Shown here piece after piece: positions 1 through 10,934 of a stretch of DNA of 64,000 nucleotides. Made by a program: the position numbers and the translations under genes. Origin of the DNA: Amphiura filiformis (Eukaryota; Echinodermata; Ophiuroidea; Amphilepidida; Amphiuridae); assembly GCF_039555335.1 (NCBI RefSeq), contig NC_092637.1, positions 42,424,990 through 42,488,989 on the forward strand. The letters are read 5' to 3'. Each line of letters begins with the position of its first letter. The stretch's first letter is position 1. The notes beneath the pieces are model-generated. The model ran no database searches and had not been told where the DNA came from. It worked only from the letters and a program-made list of their open reading frames with translations.

Positions 1-649
1 ATTTGTCTCAGCCATAGAATTAGAGAATTTCTAATTCTGTGGTCTCAGCTTAAAGACGTCTCATAGATTCACAACGTGTTGACGTCAGTGCCACATCATT
101 CACAAAGGTATCACATACATTCAGTCATTTTAAATATTGATTTTTAGTTTTGGTTTTGGTTTTAGTCACATGGTTTCCTATTATCCTGCCTAAGCTCTTG
201 AGTGATGTCATTATCCATATCGTTGTTTGTACCCTTTGTTAGAAACTTATAATTTGTTGTAAGCCGTTTCAGTTTTCATTTGAGTTTGTTATACTCTGCG
301 ACCACATGAAATCAGGTTTGAAGTTACATTCATCAAATTATACAAAAGAAGTTGTTAAATTTCGCAGTGCACTATTCACGAGCAGAGAAGTCGAACAAGT
401 CAGTCTACATTTGAAAGCATTGATTTAGTTTTCGAAATAGCCATGGCTTATTTCACTGTGAAAAAATTAATATAGACCATCCTAATATTTCCACCGGCAT
501 TACAAAAGAATACCCTGAGAAGTGATACACTAATATACACTACTCTATTTATGTGCAGGTCGCATGACGGAAAATCAGTATGATAGAAAACTGGTTTGAA
601 TTGGCTTTTATTCAATTTATTTATTAAGTTGGGTATCGCATGAAGGAAT

Positions 650-808
650 GGCTTGTATTATATTTTGTATATCGCGAATTTCAAAAAATCAAATTGTTTG
701 ATAACAGGAGGACATTTCTTGTATTCAGAATTCAATTCGATATGTCTGATGTGCTCTCATGTCCAACAAAAAATACTGTCTAAACGTAAATACCAGAGCC
801 CTTAAGTG
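650..808. repeat. Dispersed repeat, copy 1
   Basis: A stretch containing GCGAATTTCAAAAAATCAAA and CAATTCGATATGTCTGATGT is also present at about 48960-49085 in the same orientation. It is probably the end of a transposable element family; type unknown. Confidence 0.6.
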
Positions 809-879
809 TGTCATTTTGTGCTTGAGGCTACTCAGTCACACCGTGGACTGTATAAGAACAAAAGATACTTCTCGCTCAA

Positions 880-1075
880 ATAGGCGCTTTCACATGACTT
901 TCTTTTAATCACTTTTGGCAGTAGCCTGCCTGGTAAAGCGTTCATACACTGTCAGGTCAGTTACCGATTTAATGGCGGAATCTTTTTGTACCCCTCGATG
1001 AATACCTTGTCGGCAAATCAAATCAGCACAAAGGAACAATGCGTTATGTAATCTATAGCCCCTCCATTCTTATTA
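880..1075. repeat. Dispersed repeat shared with 7440-7650
   Basis: Both stretches carry TTTAATGGCGGAA, GTCGG-AAATCAAATC and a following GGAACAA-GC-TTA block in the same order. They are diverged copies of one unclassified repeat. Confidence 0.55.
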
Positions 1076-1147
1076 AAACCTTCTTGGACACATCAGTGCC
1101 TAGCTTAAGAACCATATTATTGCATATATAAAATCGAAATCGTATTA

Positions 1148-1449
1148 TCACATTGAAGTTAACTCAGTTTCACCAGTTTCTTCATGTTTTTCCTGAATTT
1201 CTTCAGTATTTGTTTCTTTTTGAGCTAGTGTTTTATATACAGGTTTCGCGTGTCGTATTCTCCATTCCAGAAGATAGTAGAGACCCATTCCTAAACACAG
1301 AATCCCAAGATGAGCAATCAACGTATAAGATACGCACATAAATTCTGGTATGCTGAACGCAAAGGCAAGAGAATATGCTATTGCTTGCCAAAAACGGAAA
1401 TTCGCGAAGGCTGGTTCCTGGTCCTTGGGAAATAGGACTCCAACGAAAG
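1148..1449 (-). CDS. UNC93A: UNC93-like transporter, C-terminal exon
   Basis: Starts in phase 1 after TTTGAACAG and reads FVGVLFPKDQEPAFANFRFW, a clear match to the family's 'LFxxxxEAAFANYRLW' motif. Two hydrophobic segments and a charged tail (QKETNTEEIQEKHEETGETE) follow, then a stop at 1148-1150. With the two upstream exons this gives about 460 residues, close to the family's usual length. The intron before it (1450-3209) holds a minisatellite, Penelope debris and large palindromes. Confidence 0.83.
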
Positions 1450-1627
1450 CTGTTCAAATGAATTTAAAATATGCAGTAAATTAATAATGAAGTACAAAAT
1501 TATAATATTAATTAAACTATAGAGCAATCATTACAATCATATTATTTCAGCCACAGATTATGTTTTCTGCTATTTGATGGGCCAATGCGCGCAAAGCGAG
1601 CAAATATTTTGTAATTGTATTACCGGC

Positions 1628-1848
1628 CGAAGCAATACCACCTGAAGTGATGTCATCTGAAGTGATACCACCTTAATTGATACCACCTGAAGTGATGTCA
1701 TCTAAAGTGATACCACCTTAATTGATACCACCTGAAGTGATGTCATCTGAAGTGATACCACCTAAAGTGATACCACCTGAAGTGATGTCATCTGAAGTGA
1801 TACAACCTTAAGTGATACCACCTGAAGTGATGTCATCTGAAGTGATCT
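1628..1848. repeat. 15-bp minisatellite
   Basis: About fourteen copies of a 15-bp unit in three variants: GAAGTGATACCACCT, GAAGTGATGTCATCT and TAATTGATACCACCT. They are arranged in loose 45-bp higher-order sets. It lies in the last intron of the UNC93-like gene. Confidence 0.85.
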
Positions 1849-1943
1849 CAATTTAACTAAATTTTAAACTGCTTTATTTAACGAGTTTTAATGAGCTTTA
1901 CTGTATCACAATTACATTCAGTTGTTCGTGTTCCCTTTCTTCG

Positions 1944-2523
1944 ATGTTGCTACTAATATTTGGGCAATTCCAAGCGCATCATTCTACAACGCGAAGTTTG
2001 CTTATGAAGTTTGCATATGAATTTCTACCGCCAGAAGTTGGGGCAGCGATTGTGGCAAACCTATGCTTGGAATGGCTAGAACAACAAGCTATTGCCACGG
2101 TACCGCTTGATTGTGCACCAAAATACTGGCGCCGTTATGAGGATGGCGTGCTTGAGGTCATCAAAAAGGACACCACAGAGAAACTAACTGAGCATCTAAA
2201 CCAGGTGGACGAAACGGGGAACATGCAAGAAGGAAAGAATCTACCCCCAGAATTCAACAAATCAGCAATTACGTACCATTTCGCTGCCGAAAACCATGTA
2301 ATAGATTGGGAGGGAGCTACAATACTTGACAAGGAAGCAAACTAGTTCCATAGAAAAGTCAGGGAGGCCATATGGATCAGGAGAAACGGCCGCCACCATG
2401 AACCAGGACATAGGCTCATACACTCTAGATCACGTATGTGACTCACTGCTTGCACCATCACACGCTGGGAATGAGGCTACAGCCGGTTTCCGCGGGAGTA
2501 GCAGTGAACAAAGTCACTTTTGA
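1944..2523 (+). mobile_element. Penelope-like element fragment (RT end + GIY-YIG end)
   Basis: The translation shows PKYWRRYEDGVLEVIKKD and EKLTEHLNQVDETGN, the pattern around the RT catalytic region of Penelope-like elements (family usually WxRYVDD). After an internal loss comes AENHVIDWEGATILDKE and EAIWIRRNG, the family's C-terminal GIY-YIG endonuclease region. The element is a short, decayed fragment inside an intron of the UNC93-like gene on the opposite strand. Confidence 0.7.
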
Positions 2524-2670
2524 AAAAGCCATCATCCAAGATGGCGAAAGCTAAAGATGTGAGTAGTTTGCTGGATTTGTTTACCTTTGATAACTAAATT
2601 AATCCTACAGATGAAACTGTTCAATGATAAATGTTGTAAAGAAGAATACTCTTAATACGTATTGGTAGTA

Positions 2671-2823
2671 TATATCGTCGCTGGGCGGGAAAAACCTCCT
2701 ATGTGTCCTTGGCCCCTGAACATGTTTAAAGCAAAACCTCCCATGTAACCTGTTGGCTGTTTTGTTTTAAACATGTTCAGGGGCCACAAGCACATAGAAG
2801 ATTTTTCCTGCTCAATGACGATA
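2671..2823. repeat. Foldback repeat with 'GGCCCCTGAACATGTTTAAA' arms
   Basis: Inverted arms around 2671-2736 and 2757-2823 share the core GGCCCCTGAACATGTTTAAA. The same 'ATGTTCAGGGGCC' core recurs in the element at 13370-13614, so this is a dispersed family. Confidence 0.7.
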
Positions 2824-2828
2824 TGTGA

Positions 2829-3156
2829 AAGTTTAAAGCAAGGCTTCAACACTGAATTTTTTATCCGTATTTGTCGGAGAAATCCTTCTCAGTTATCAGC
2901 GGATGGTTGCTGAATGTTAGCTAGTTGATCCTCTACCCAATCTGGACGTTGGTGGTGTCTTTATGATTTTATGATTCTATGAATCAAGACTTTATGATTC
3001 TCTATTGGAAATACCTAGGGCACCGCCAACGTCCAGATTGGGTAGAGGATGAGTATTGAGTTAGTCAACATTCAGCCGCTGATGACGGAGCCGAAGGCTT
3101 CTCCGGAATATACGGATCAAAAAGGTGAGTGTTGAAGACTTGTTTTAAACTTTCAC
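2829..3156. repeat. Large imperfect palindrome
   Basis: Arms of about 125-140 bp (2829-2953 and 3017-3156) run in opposite directions, for example CTCTACCCAATCTGGACGTT against AACGTCCAGATTGGGTAGAG. They flank a short AT-rich centre. It abuts the foldback at 2671-2823, suggesting a nested or composite DNA element. It starts about 50 bp past the donor of the middle UNC93 exon. Confidence 0.75.
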
Positions 3157-3209
3157 ACAGGTGATGTAAAGGTTAGGATCTGACAACGCACCTGCAAGTT
3201 GGGACTCAC

Positions 3210-3459
3210 GTAAAACACCTCCAAAAGTCAATGCCACCGCCATGAGATATAAATGCCACAATTGTCCATGGTATGGATCCCAGAATAACATCATGGTTAT
3301 AAGAACCATTTGGCTCAGGAAACCAACTGTAAATATTGGTAATCTACCGGTGTATTTGTTGATTATACCGAGGAATAATGCTGAGATACCACCTCCTATA
3401 CCATACGCTGTCATGACAAACCCTATGGTCTGAACACCTTGTGTACACGAGATATAAGC
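3210..3459 (-). CDS. UNC93A: UNC93-like transporter, middle exon
   Basis: Begins in phase 0 after a clean acceptor (TTCACAG|GCT) with AYISCTQGVQTIGFVMTAYG, the family's conserved 'CxxGxxxxGxxM' helix. Three further hydrophobic segments follow, with a short basic loop (INKYTGRLP) of MFS type. It ends in phase 1 at C|GTGAGT after LTFGGVL. The family motif normally next (GDA.WQTQ-like) is not here and was not found before the last exon. Joining this exon directly to 1449-1148 keeps the frame. Confidence 0.85.
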
Positions 3460-4104
3460 CTGTGAACAAACAAATCAATCCTTCGGTTACAAAATGAGAT
3501 ATATTTTAAAATAGAATATCAGGTCTTTACTTTTGTAACACTGACATTAAAATCCACTAGGATTATGACTTTGTATTGCTTCGTGAATGCGTGATGGATA
3601 GTATTATTTACTTTCACGCGGGATTGAAATTCCATTCAACTTGTCAGACGGATGTACAGCTTCCACTCTCAGATACTTTGGTCAAGCGCTCACGGTTGAC
3701 GGGTGATTGGGTATCGTAAACCGACACACATTGACCATGGAGGTAGTAGAGAAGGAGTGATGTCATGATGTGTACACACCAATAGGAGTGCAACTTTTGA
3801 ATCTGTACCTTCTGTCGATTTTCGTTTAATAACTTGGACATTTCTATTGGTATCTCAAATTGAAGAAAACATCCTTGAGATCATTATGGTCACCAAATTG
3901 ACCCTCACGTTGGCTATAAGGTCATGATTCATAACCTGCTACCGGATACATTACTTAAACTGCTGCCGGGTCACAAAATATAGCTCAACATTATAGCGTA
4001 TCTACAATTTAAACGAAATCCGTTGTAAGCTTTCCAAAATGAACTGAATTTAAAAAACGGCATTGAATTATTAAAATAATTTTTTGATCAGTAAATCTAT
4101 ATAC

Positions 4105-4935
4105 CTTTGTGAAATCACCGGAAGCAAATCCCAGTTCCATTCCATTGTAAATGATAAGTGGTATAAGAAGAAACATTCTAGGTGACAGAGCCAATCTAAA
4201 AGTGGCCTTCAACTGTTCCAGTGCACTCCTCTTTGCTGGTAGAACAGGGCAGTACGATGGAAGAGGGTTCATGAAGAATGCTGCCATCGGAATTGACAGG
4301 GTACCCCAGGCTAGAAGTGTTCCGAATAGAATATACAGAGTCGTTTGATCTGGGGTGTTAGAACCACTAGAATTTGCAACAGGGACAGCTCCGCAATCGT
4401 TTGCACCACAGGAACTGAGATCAGTGTCATTGGAAGTCCCACCATTTACCCCGCTGAAAAGAACTAGAGAAGACACCAGGTTTCCTGGAATTTGGCTAGC
4501 TAAATTGAAGAAGAAGAAGACTCCATTAAATCTGCTTATGACGGCTTCATGTGTCTCCGATATAATGTCAGCAAGGTTCATAGCTGAAGTAGTGAGATGG
4601 GTCCCTTGAGAAGACCACAGGGGTCCTGTTCCCATGCCCATTAGAACTGCTGCTGGTATCAAAGTGTAATATGTTGGGTAGAAGTTCATGGCGATATAAA
4701 CACAGTATGTACAACATGCTGCAACAATGACCCATTTTGTCCCTAAAAAACGTATCACAACCGGTGCTACAGGACATGATATGGCATAGAAGCAGTAGAT
4801 GGTGGCAAAAGACGCGAGTCCTAAACCTCCGGTGGCGTACAGGCTACTGGCAAGATTCTGCAACGACATGAATGCCGACAGAATGATAAAAAATGTCAAA
4901 CTCAGAGCCACAAGATTTTTTACGTGTATATGCAT
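4105..4935 (-). CDS. UNC93A: UNC93-like transporter, N-terminal exon
   Basis: Encodes 277 residues of a multi-pass membrane protein of the UNC93/MFS-like family. Family hallmarks seen: an opening helix followed by LQNLASSLYATGGLGLAS, then YTLIPAAVLMGMGTGPLWSSQGTHL, then FNGVFFFFNLASQIPGNLVSSLV. An Asn/Ser-rich loop with a Cys pair (SSCGANDCG) follows, as in the large extracellular loop of UNC93A. An in-frame TGA lies three codons upstream of the chosen ATG, so this Met is the likely start. The exon ends in phase 0 at a good donor (AAG|GTATAT). Vertebrate UNC93A is a poorly characterised membrane protein and UNC93B1 traffics Toll-like receptors; which one this corresponds to is inference. Next exon is at 3459-3210. 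Confidence 0.88.
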
Positions 4936-5486
4936 TTTCTTTCATTAGTTGCTATCACTAGTGTACAAAATACAATATAAATGTATAAAATGGTACATGC
5001 GAGGAGAGTCTGATGAACTCTATTCTAGATCCAGTGTCACATCACTATTTATCTATTTCAAATCTTGTGAGATCTCATGCAGAGTAGAGCGTGTTTAGGG
5101 CAAAACATGGCTCGTTGGTGACATAGGTGATAAACATTTTATATTTGGCATACTAAATAACACTTTAATAAAGATTGACTATATAAATGATATGATATAT
5201 ATATGAACAAAACTATCACTAATATAGAAAGTTAGAAAGTTAGAAAGTTAGACATTTAATTAGGGTCAACAGATTATAATTTCCCTCCATTTTAGTTCAA
5301 ATAAAAACATTGCTATAAGTCACCATTTAATTATGTTTCTTAATTATCGTAGAAAAACGATGTTATGACCCCAAATTGTTTAAAGAGATGTTGGACAATT
5401 GTGACCGGTGCCGATATTTCCAAAATTTAGAAAATGATAATTTATAGAAAATAATACGGGCACTACTTTTAGTGTATAACTCCAAT

Positions 5487-6109
5487 TGAATACATGAATA
5501 CAAAACCCACCCAAGTCCATGGGAAGTGATTTTGAGAGAAAAACCTGTGTATCATTTTAATTCCTTCAGTTATATTTACCTGGTCAATATGGTAAGTTTT
5601 ATGTGCAAATGAGTGGGTTAAATTGTATTAAGTATGACGATTAGCATTTCAGGGACTTCGTGGGGTTCATTTTAAATTTTGGACTTGGGTGGTTTTTTGA
5701 ATCATATACAAAGACAACAATGTTTAAATGAGATTACCACTAGTAAGATAATACAAAATAAAGCACACGGGTATGTATAATGTTGGTAAGCATTCTACTA
5801 TGTAATATAAACCACACACTTTCATTTATTAAACCCATTTTTTTCTTCAAAAGTCACTCTCCAGCAATGAATGTGTTACAAGCGGACTTTTATACATACT
5901 GGATTTCAATCAATGTGCTACAAAACTCAAATCATGGACTTGGGTTATTCTTTCATACATGCTATTTTTCACATGCTCAATAGACACATTGGATGAATTT
6001 GAGTTGTTTTTTCATACATATGACAGGCCTATGCATAGCAACAAATTCCCATGCTTAACTCAATTTGGCCACAGTATGGACTTGGGTGGGTTTTGTATTC
6101 ATATATTCA
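5487..6109. mobile_element. 623-bp inverted-terminal DNA element, copy A
   Basis: Terminal inverted repeats of about 30 bp begin TGAATACATGAATACAAAA and end in the complement. The flanks duplicate AT (5485-5486, 6110-6111). A second copy in opposite orientation sits inside the LINE at 30208-30828. No transposase is visible, so it is non-autonomous. Confidence 0.8.
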
Positions 6110-6428
6110 ATTCCAATTTTGGTGTTAATTATCTTGTATTGAAACCCCAAATTAAAATGTGTCACGGGGAAAAAGGAAAAACACGAGTGTGCTAGTCTTG
6201 TCATGATAATAGCCGAAATCTACGGTACTAAACTTGCCCGTTCTCTGACCTTTGTTAATGTATTAGTTTATGAATGGTCTTTTGATCAGATTAGTGAAGA
6301 TAAATATATAGGCTATTTGGTTGTGTTTGTAACTGAGGGGACATTGAAATACAAAAATACAATACTTGTATTTTCTTCTCCTATATGTAATCACATTGGT
6401 TTATGACAGTTGTTAGAAATATGTTATG

Positions 6429-6802
6429 CAGGCCTTGCCGTCTAGATTTCAAAGGCGAGTGGTCAATCGCTCGCTACCTTGATGCTAGGCGAGTAATCGA
6501 ATCACTCGCTAGTGGTCGAATTACTCGCTAGTGGTCGAATCACTCTCTAGGTCTGAAAGAGCAATCAGTATGACACACTTACACTGCTGATATCCTGTCT
6601 TTCAGAAATCAAGACTAGTTTGTTACGATAAATTGAATACATTGGAAATGCTAAAACTTGAATGTAATTTAGATTCAATTTGGGTGATTCGCAGCGAGCG
6701 ATATTTATTGTCTATGGTGAGTGGAAAATCGCTCGCTAGAAATTGAGTTTGGGCGAGCGGTGGCGAGCGAGAGCGATCGCTCGCCTCAAACGGCAAGGCC
6801 TG
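6429..6802. mobile_element. 374-bp MITE (CAGGCCTTGCCGT ends)
   Basis: Starts CAGGCCTTGCCGT and ends in its complement. TTATG occurs directly on both sides, read as a 5-bp target duplication. The inside is dominated by short repeats of GCGAGTGGTC and ACTCGCTAGTGGTCGAA type. No coding capacity. Confidence 0.75.
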
Positions 6803-7439
6803 TTATGCATATTGAAATAAACTAAATTCTAATTTTAGTAATATCTTAGATAATCACTGAATACAATTGAAACACATATATGATTAACTCTATGTACTCT
6901 CAGATATGACAATATAGTCCTACTATATCTATCATATCACTGTTCTTCAATCATGGCATACGGAACGTGTTATCCAAACTCAAACAGTGAAGTTTAAAAT
7001 ATATATCAAGGTTGGAGGAAATTTGCTAAGTATACCTTAATGTACTTCAATATACTTGGCATATACTTATTAGCCCTATATTTGTCTTTTATTCATTGAT
7101 TGGTGAATGACCATTTTGTTACCTATATATTGCGTTGCGAAGTAGCACAACTTTCTTTATATATGGCCTCGTTCACGCCTGGACAGTTCTAAAAAAAAAA
7201 TCTTTATAGGCCTATAGTTATACTTACATGCAGGCGCCTATACGTATAGCGATTACCATTATAGAGTACTATAGAAATGTGGACATGGCAGCCTTAATAC
7301 ATTCTGATGTGTAATCGATCAGGAAGAACATTCAATTTATTTAAATGAAGCGCCTAAAGTCAGGTGGGTGACAAAGAAGATTACATCGACAGCTAAAGCC
7401 TCCTTTTACCATTTTACACAAGACTGCCCTTACACATGA

Positions 7440-7650
7440 CTGTATTGTGGTCAGTTATTGATACTCGCCTGTTGTGTAAAGCAAAGCGTTAATATGATGC
7501 CGGATCAGTGACCAATTTAATGGCGGAACCCCTTTGTTCGAAACAATGGTACCACTTTTATGAATAGCCTGTCGGAAAATCAAATCGGCATCAATGGAAC
7601 AAAGCATTACGTATGCCTAATCTATTGCCGCTCCTTTCTATCTCTAACCT
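7440..7650. repeat. Dispersed repeat shared with 880-1075
   Basis: Diverged copy of the repeat at 880-1075, same orientation, with the shared block TTTAATGGCGGAA followed by a GTCGG-AAATCAAATC block. Confidence 0.55.
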
Positions 7651-7719
7651 CCTTGCCTTTGGATACATTGAAATAAGTATTAACATTTTACTTGATAAAT
7701 CAATATAAGGGCCGTAGTG

Positions 7720-8079
7720 CTATAGTGCATACATTAAGTCGCTGGTAACCAGTATTTCAAAAAAGGGTGTAGCTTCACGTTTTAAATTACTATACGGCTC
7801 GAGAAGGCATCGAGACAAGCAGCGTGCATGTGACATGTTCCAAAGGTTAACGATCAATAATGAAAAGAACAGATTAACTTTATCATGTTCAAAATGTTCA
7901 GCGGTCAACAAAAAGTAAGTGTGTATAGTAGACCCTAAACGATAAACAATATTTTCTTTCTGCATTGGTCGTATTTTTACGTGTAAGAAACTCAATTGCA
8001 TTATCGTGTTCACTCTAGCGTAAGTTTGGTCCCTCTTGGACTCATTGGAACGTTCTAAACGCCCCCCCGCGACTGTCAA
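7720..8079 (-). pseudogene. Possible P-element/THAP-type transposase relic
   Basis: An open frame of 119 residues. AEHFEHDKVNLFFSLLIV and REATPFFEIL resemble in spacing the 'HFxKMxVxLAxQVLS' and 'EATxxFxxxxD' segments of P-element-like transposases. The match is by eye and weak. No terminal repeats were found. It could also be a chance frame. Confidence 0.22.
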
Positions 8080-8929
8080 GTTAAAATGAATTTATTATAG
8101 TTTTCATGCCCCTCCAGTGATTATTGGCCTAATCCTACCCAGGACAATATGAATGAGCTACGTGTCACTGGAGTTGGAACAGGCAAATGAAATGAAACGT
8201 CTGCCGGTAAAACAATTATAGTACCTTTATAGTGACCTGACATATGACACCTCATTTAAGTTTTCCGGTCATTCCATACACCGTAAGATGTAAATGGAAT
8301 TGCATTCATACAACCAATAGAAATCGACTGGGCGGCGACAGGCCATAAAAACAAAACATTGTGGTTTTTGTAATCAAATTGGACGCAAAACTTTCAATAA
8401 GCCTTTTATGTATGTATTATTGCTATTCGTATACAAATATTAACTGCCTATAAGTGTGATGGTCGAAATATAATCACGAGGTGAAAGATGGATTATTCCA
8501 TTCCACGAGCCGGAACGGCAAAACACCATGTTTTGCCGTTATATACTTCACATTTTGGGGTCCACCCCATAACTAAATCGGTGATTCCAAGAGTCAGCGC
8601 ACGGCTTGGCGCAGGCGCAATACGGCAGAGCACTATGATGGTAAAGACTATCACACGGAGAGGCTGATGGTAAAAATGATAAATGGTAATCAACCAATGA
8701 ACTGTCTAGAATTTATGTATGAGTGATATAATAAGTATTACAAAGACATGTTTGTGCTTTGTTCCCATTGCTGATATATATTTGTAAATTGTATTATGTG
8801 GGGTGCCGCTGGAGGTGACGGTGGATGTGTTTATATGTTGGGGTGTGTGAAGGTGTGGGGTGTGGGAGGTGTGGGTGGGGGTGTGTGTTAAAAGCCTGAA
8901 GATGTACTGGATACTTTTTCTATTTTATT

Positions 8930-9250
8930 TTGTTTATTTTATTTAATATTTAATTTTAATTTTAATTTTAATTTTAATTTTAATTTTAATTTTAATTTTA
9001 ATTTTTTTTTAATTTTTTTATTTTTATTTTTATTTTTATTTTTATTTTTATTTATTTATTTATTTATTTATTTTTTTGTCATTTTTTTTTTATTTATATT
9101 TTTTTTTTTCATTTTCATTTTTCAAATTTTTGACTGTGTAATATGTTTATTGAGACACCTATAAAAGGAATAAACCAAAAAGAATTGAATCATTTATTTT
9201 TATTTTTATTTTTATTTTTATTTTTATTTTTATTTTTATTTTTATTTTTC
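8930..9250. repeat. (TTTTA)n / (TTTTAA)n microsatellites
   Basis: Two runs of T-rich pentamers and hexamers (about 8935-9110 and 9193-9247). Each is followed by a copy of GAGACACCTATAAAAGGAAT. The second copy of that block is the likely gene 1 promoter. Confidence 0.9.
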
Positions 9251-9286
9251 GTATTTTTGACTGTGTAATATGTTTAGTGAGACACC

Positions 9287-9324
9287 TATAAAAGGAATAA
9301 GCCAAAAAAAAATTGAATCAGTTC
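9287..9324 (+). promoter_or_regulatory. Core promoter of mucin gene 1 (TATA + Inr)
   Basis: TATAAAAG begins at 9287 and an initiator-like TCAGTTC has its A at 9320, 33 bp downstream. The signal-peptide ATG follows at 9429. The same pair with 32-bp spacing stands before gene 2 (37933/37965). Confidence 0.6.
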
Positions 9325-9428
9325 ATTGCACATGACAGGTCAGGTTGGCATGCTTTATAGGTAGAATTTTGCTACATCATGCATTCGGCTTTGACGAATG
9401 AACCTTGTTCACACTCAACATATACAAA

Positions 9429-9501
9429 ATGGCAATTACTTGTACAATGAAGTATTTCAGCCTTCTGTGGGTTCTATTTATTTGCATTGTTGGAATATTA
9501 G
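9429..9501 (+). CDS. Mucin/FN3 gene 1, exon 1: signal peptide
   Basis: Codes MAITCTMKYFSLLWVLFICI then VGILG: short N-region, long hydrophobic core, small residues at the end, a typical secretory signal. The exon ends in phase 1 at G|GTGAGA. The paralogous exon at 38074-38146 differs at only a few positions. Downstream exons (13646, 16614, 17505, 17836, 18771, 19081, 21960, 22121) all start and end in phase 1, so they splice in frame. The product is inferred to be a secreted or surface mucin-like glycoprotein; I do not recognise a named orthologue. Confidence 0.8.
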
Positions 9502-9718
9502 GTGAGATTCAACTAATATCAACTCGTTAAAAATGTCTATTTCTGTCATTGGAATTACTTTCAAATTTGAAATACATCAAAATAGTTTGGTAATCCTGGA
9601 TTGGAGATTGACATGCGGCGATTCGGATTAAAATTTGGACATTTCTGGCAAACCAGGTTACCATTCGGGGATTCATATCATGCTATTTATACTGACACCG
9701 TAGATTACTTTAATTCGG

Positions 9719-10390
9719 TAAATCTCGTTTATGCTTATGAAAGAGATTGACTGACCTCGGTAAATCTCGTTTATGCTTATGAAAGAGATTGATTGACCTC
9801 GGTAAATCTCGTTTATGCTTATGAAAGAGATTGATTGACCTCGGTAAATCTCGTTTATGCTTATGAAAGAGATTGATTGACCTCGGTAAATCTCGTTTAT
9901 GCTTATGAAAGAGATTGATTGACCTCGGTAAATCTCGTTTATGCTTATGAAAGAGATTGATTGACCTCGGTAAATCTCGTTTATGCTTATGAAAGAGATT
10001 GATTGACCTCGGTAAATCTCGTTTATGCTTATGAAAGAGATTGATTGACCTCAGTAAATCTCGTTTATGCTTATGAAAGAGATTGATTGACCTCGGTAAA
10101 TCTCGTTTATGCTTATGAAAGAGATTGATTGACCTCGGTAAATGTCGTTTATGCTTATGAAAGAGATTGATTGACCTCGGTAAATCTCGTTTATGCTTGT
10201 GGAAGAGATTGATTGACCTCGGTAAATGTCGTTTATGCTTATGAAAGAGATTGATTGACCTCGGTAAATGTCGTTTATGCTTATGAAAGAGATTGATTGA
10301 CCTCGGTAAATCTCGTTTATGCTTATGGAAGAGATTGATTGACCTCGGTAAATCTCGTTTATGCTTATGGAAGAGAATGATTGACCTTTT
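9719..10390. repeat. 42-bp minisatellite in intron 1 of gene 1 (about 16 units)
   Basis: Near-identical 42-bp units, core GGTAAATCTCGTTTATGCTT then ATGAAAGAGATTGATTGACC. Each holds a small inverted repeat (AATCTC ... GAGATT). Because 42 is divisible by three, the minus strand stays open with a 14-residue repeat. That frame has no other sign of coding and sits in the intron of a plus-strand gene. Confidence 0.95.
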
Positions 10391-10732
10391 GAATTCAGCG
10401 CACTTCTGTTTTGTTATAAATTGACTAACATGATTTGACACACGTACAGTGATTATTTTATGGTAATCTCAAATCGGTAAAGGACTAGTAAGGATTTGAA
10501 AGGATTTGAAAGGACAAGAGAATAGTAACTTAAAGGACTTAGGAAGAACTGTGTTAACTATGTTCAGAAATAGAATTAAATGTTTGGAAACATTGCCTTT
10601 TTAGTTTGAGGATAGGATCCTGGGCTCATAACCGGAAACTGTCCCCTCCTAGGAAATTTTGGTGAGTCTATAATTGGAAGCCTCACCCATATGGGAATTG
10701 AAATCAGGTTGTCTGCAAAAATGTTGACCCTG

Positions 10733-10925
10733 GGTTAAACGGTGAGTGCGCTATTCTCAAAATGTCTGCCAAACTGCCATGGTGGCATTTTAATAGCAAT
10801 TTGAACTTTTGACGTCATTGTTAGATTATTCTATTTTATCTTATTTGCAAATGCGGTGTAATGTAAGGGGGAAATATTTCGGTTGTGATCCCAGGGCCTA
10901 AGACAATAGAGGCGACTTCATATCG
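10733..10925. repeat. Direct repeat left of an inverted block
   Basis: This ~193-bp segment (GGGTTAAACGGTGAGTGCGC to GACTTCATATCG) recurs at 12507-12706, with the single ancestral equivalent at 39421-39616. The two copies bracket an inverted block (10926-12506), so the duplication arose with that rearrangement. Confidence 0.85.
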
Positions 10926-10934
10926 TGCTGTACC

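Larger units (their letters stand above)
6803..8335. other. Intergenic stretch, no confident gene
   Basis: AT-rich, holding a diverged dispersed repeat at 7440-7650 and a possible transposase relic at 7720-8079 (listed separately). I see no splice-consistent exon. Confidence 0.5.

Noticed and set aside
9719-10390. CRISPR-like array of regular repeats
   Set aside because: Units are contiguous with no unique spacers, and the genome is clearly animal.
9710-10441. Minus-strand open frame of 243 codons with a 14-residue repeat (INLFHKHKRDLPRS)
   Set aside because: It is the 42-bp minisatellite read on the antisense strand. A period divisible by three keeps it open, it lies inside an intron of the plus-strand gene, and there is no other coding sign.
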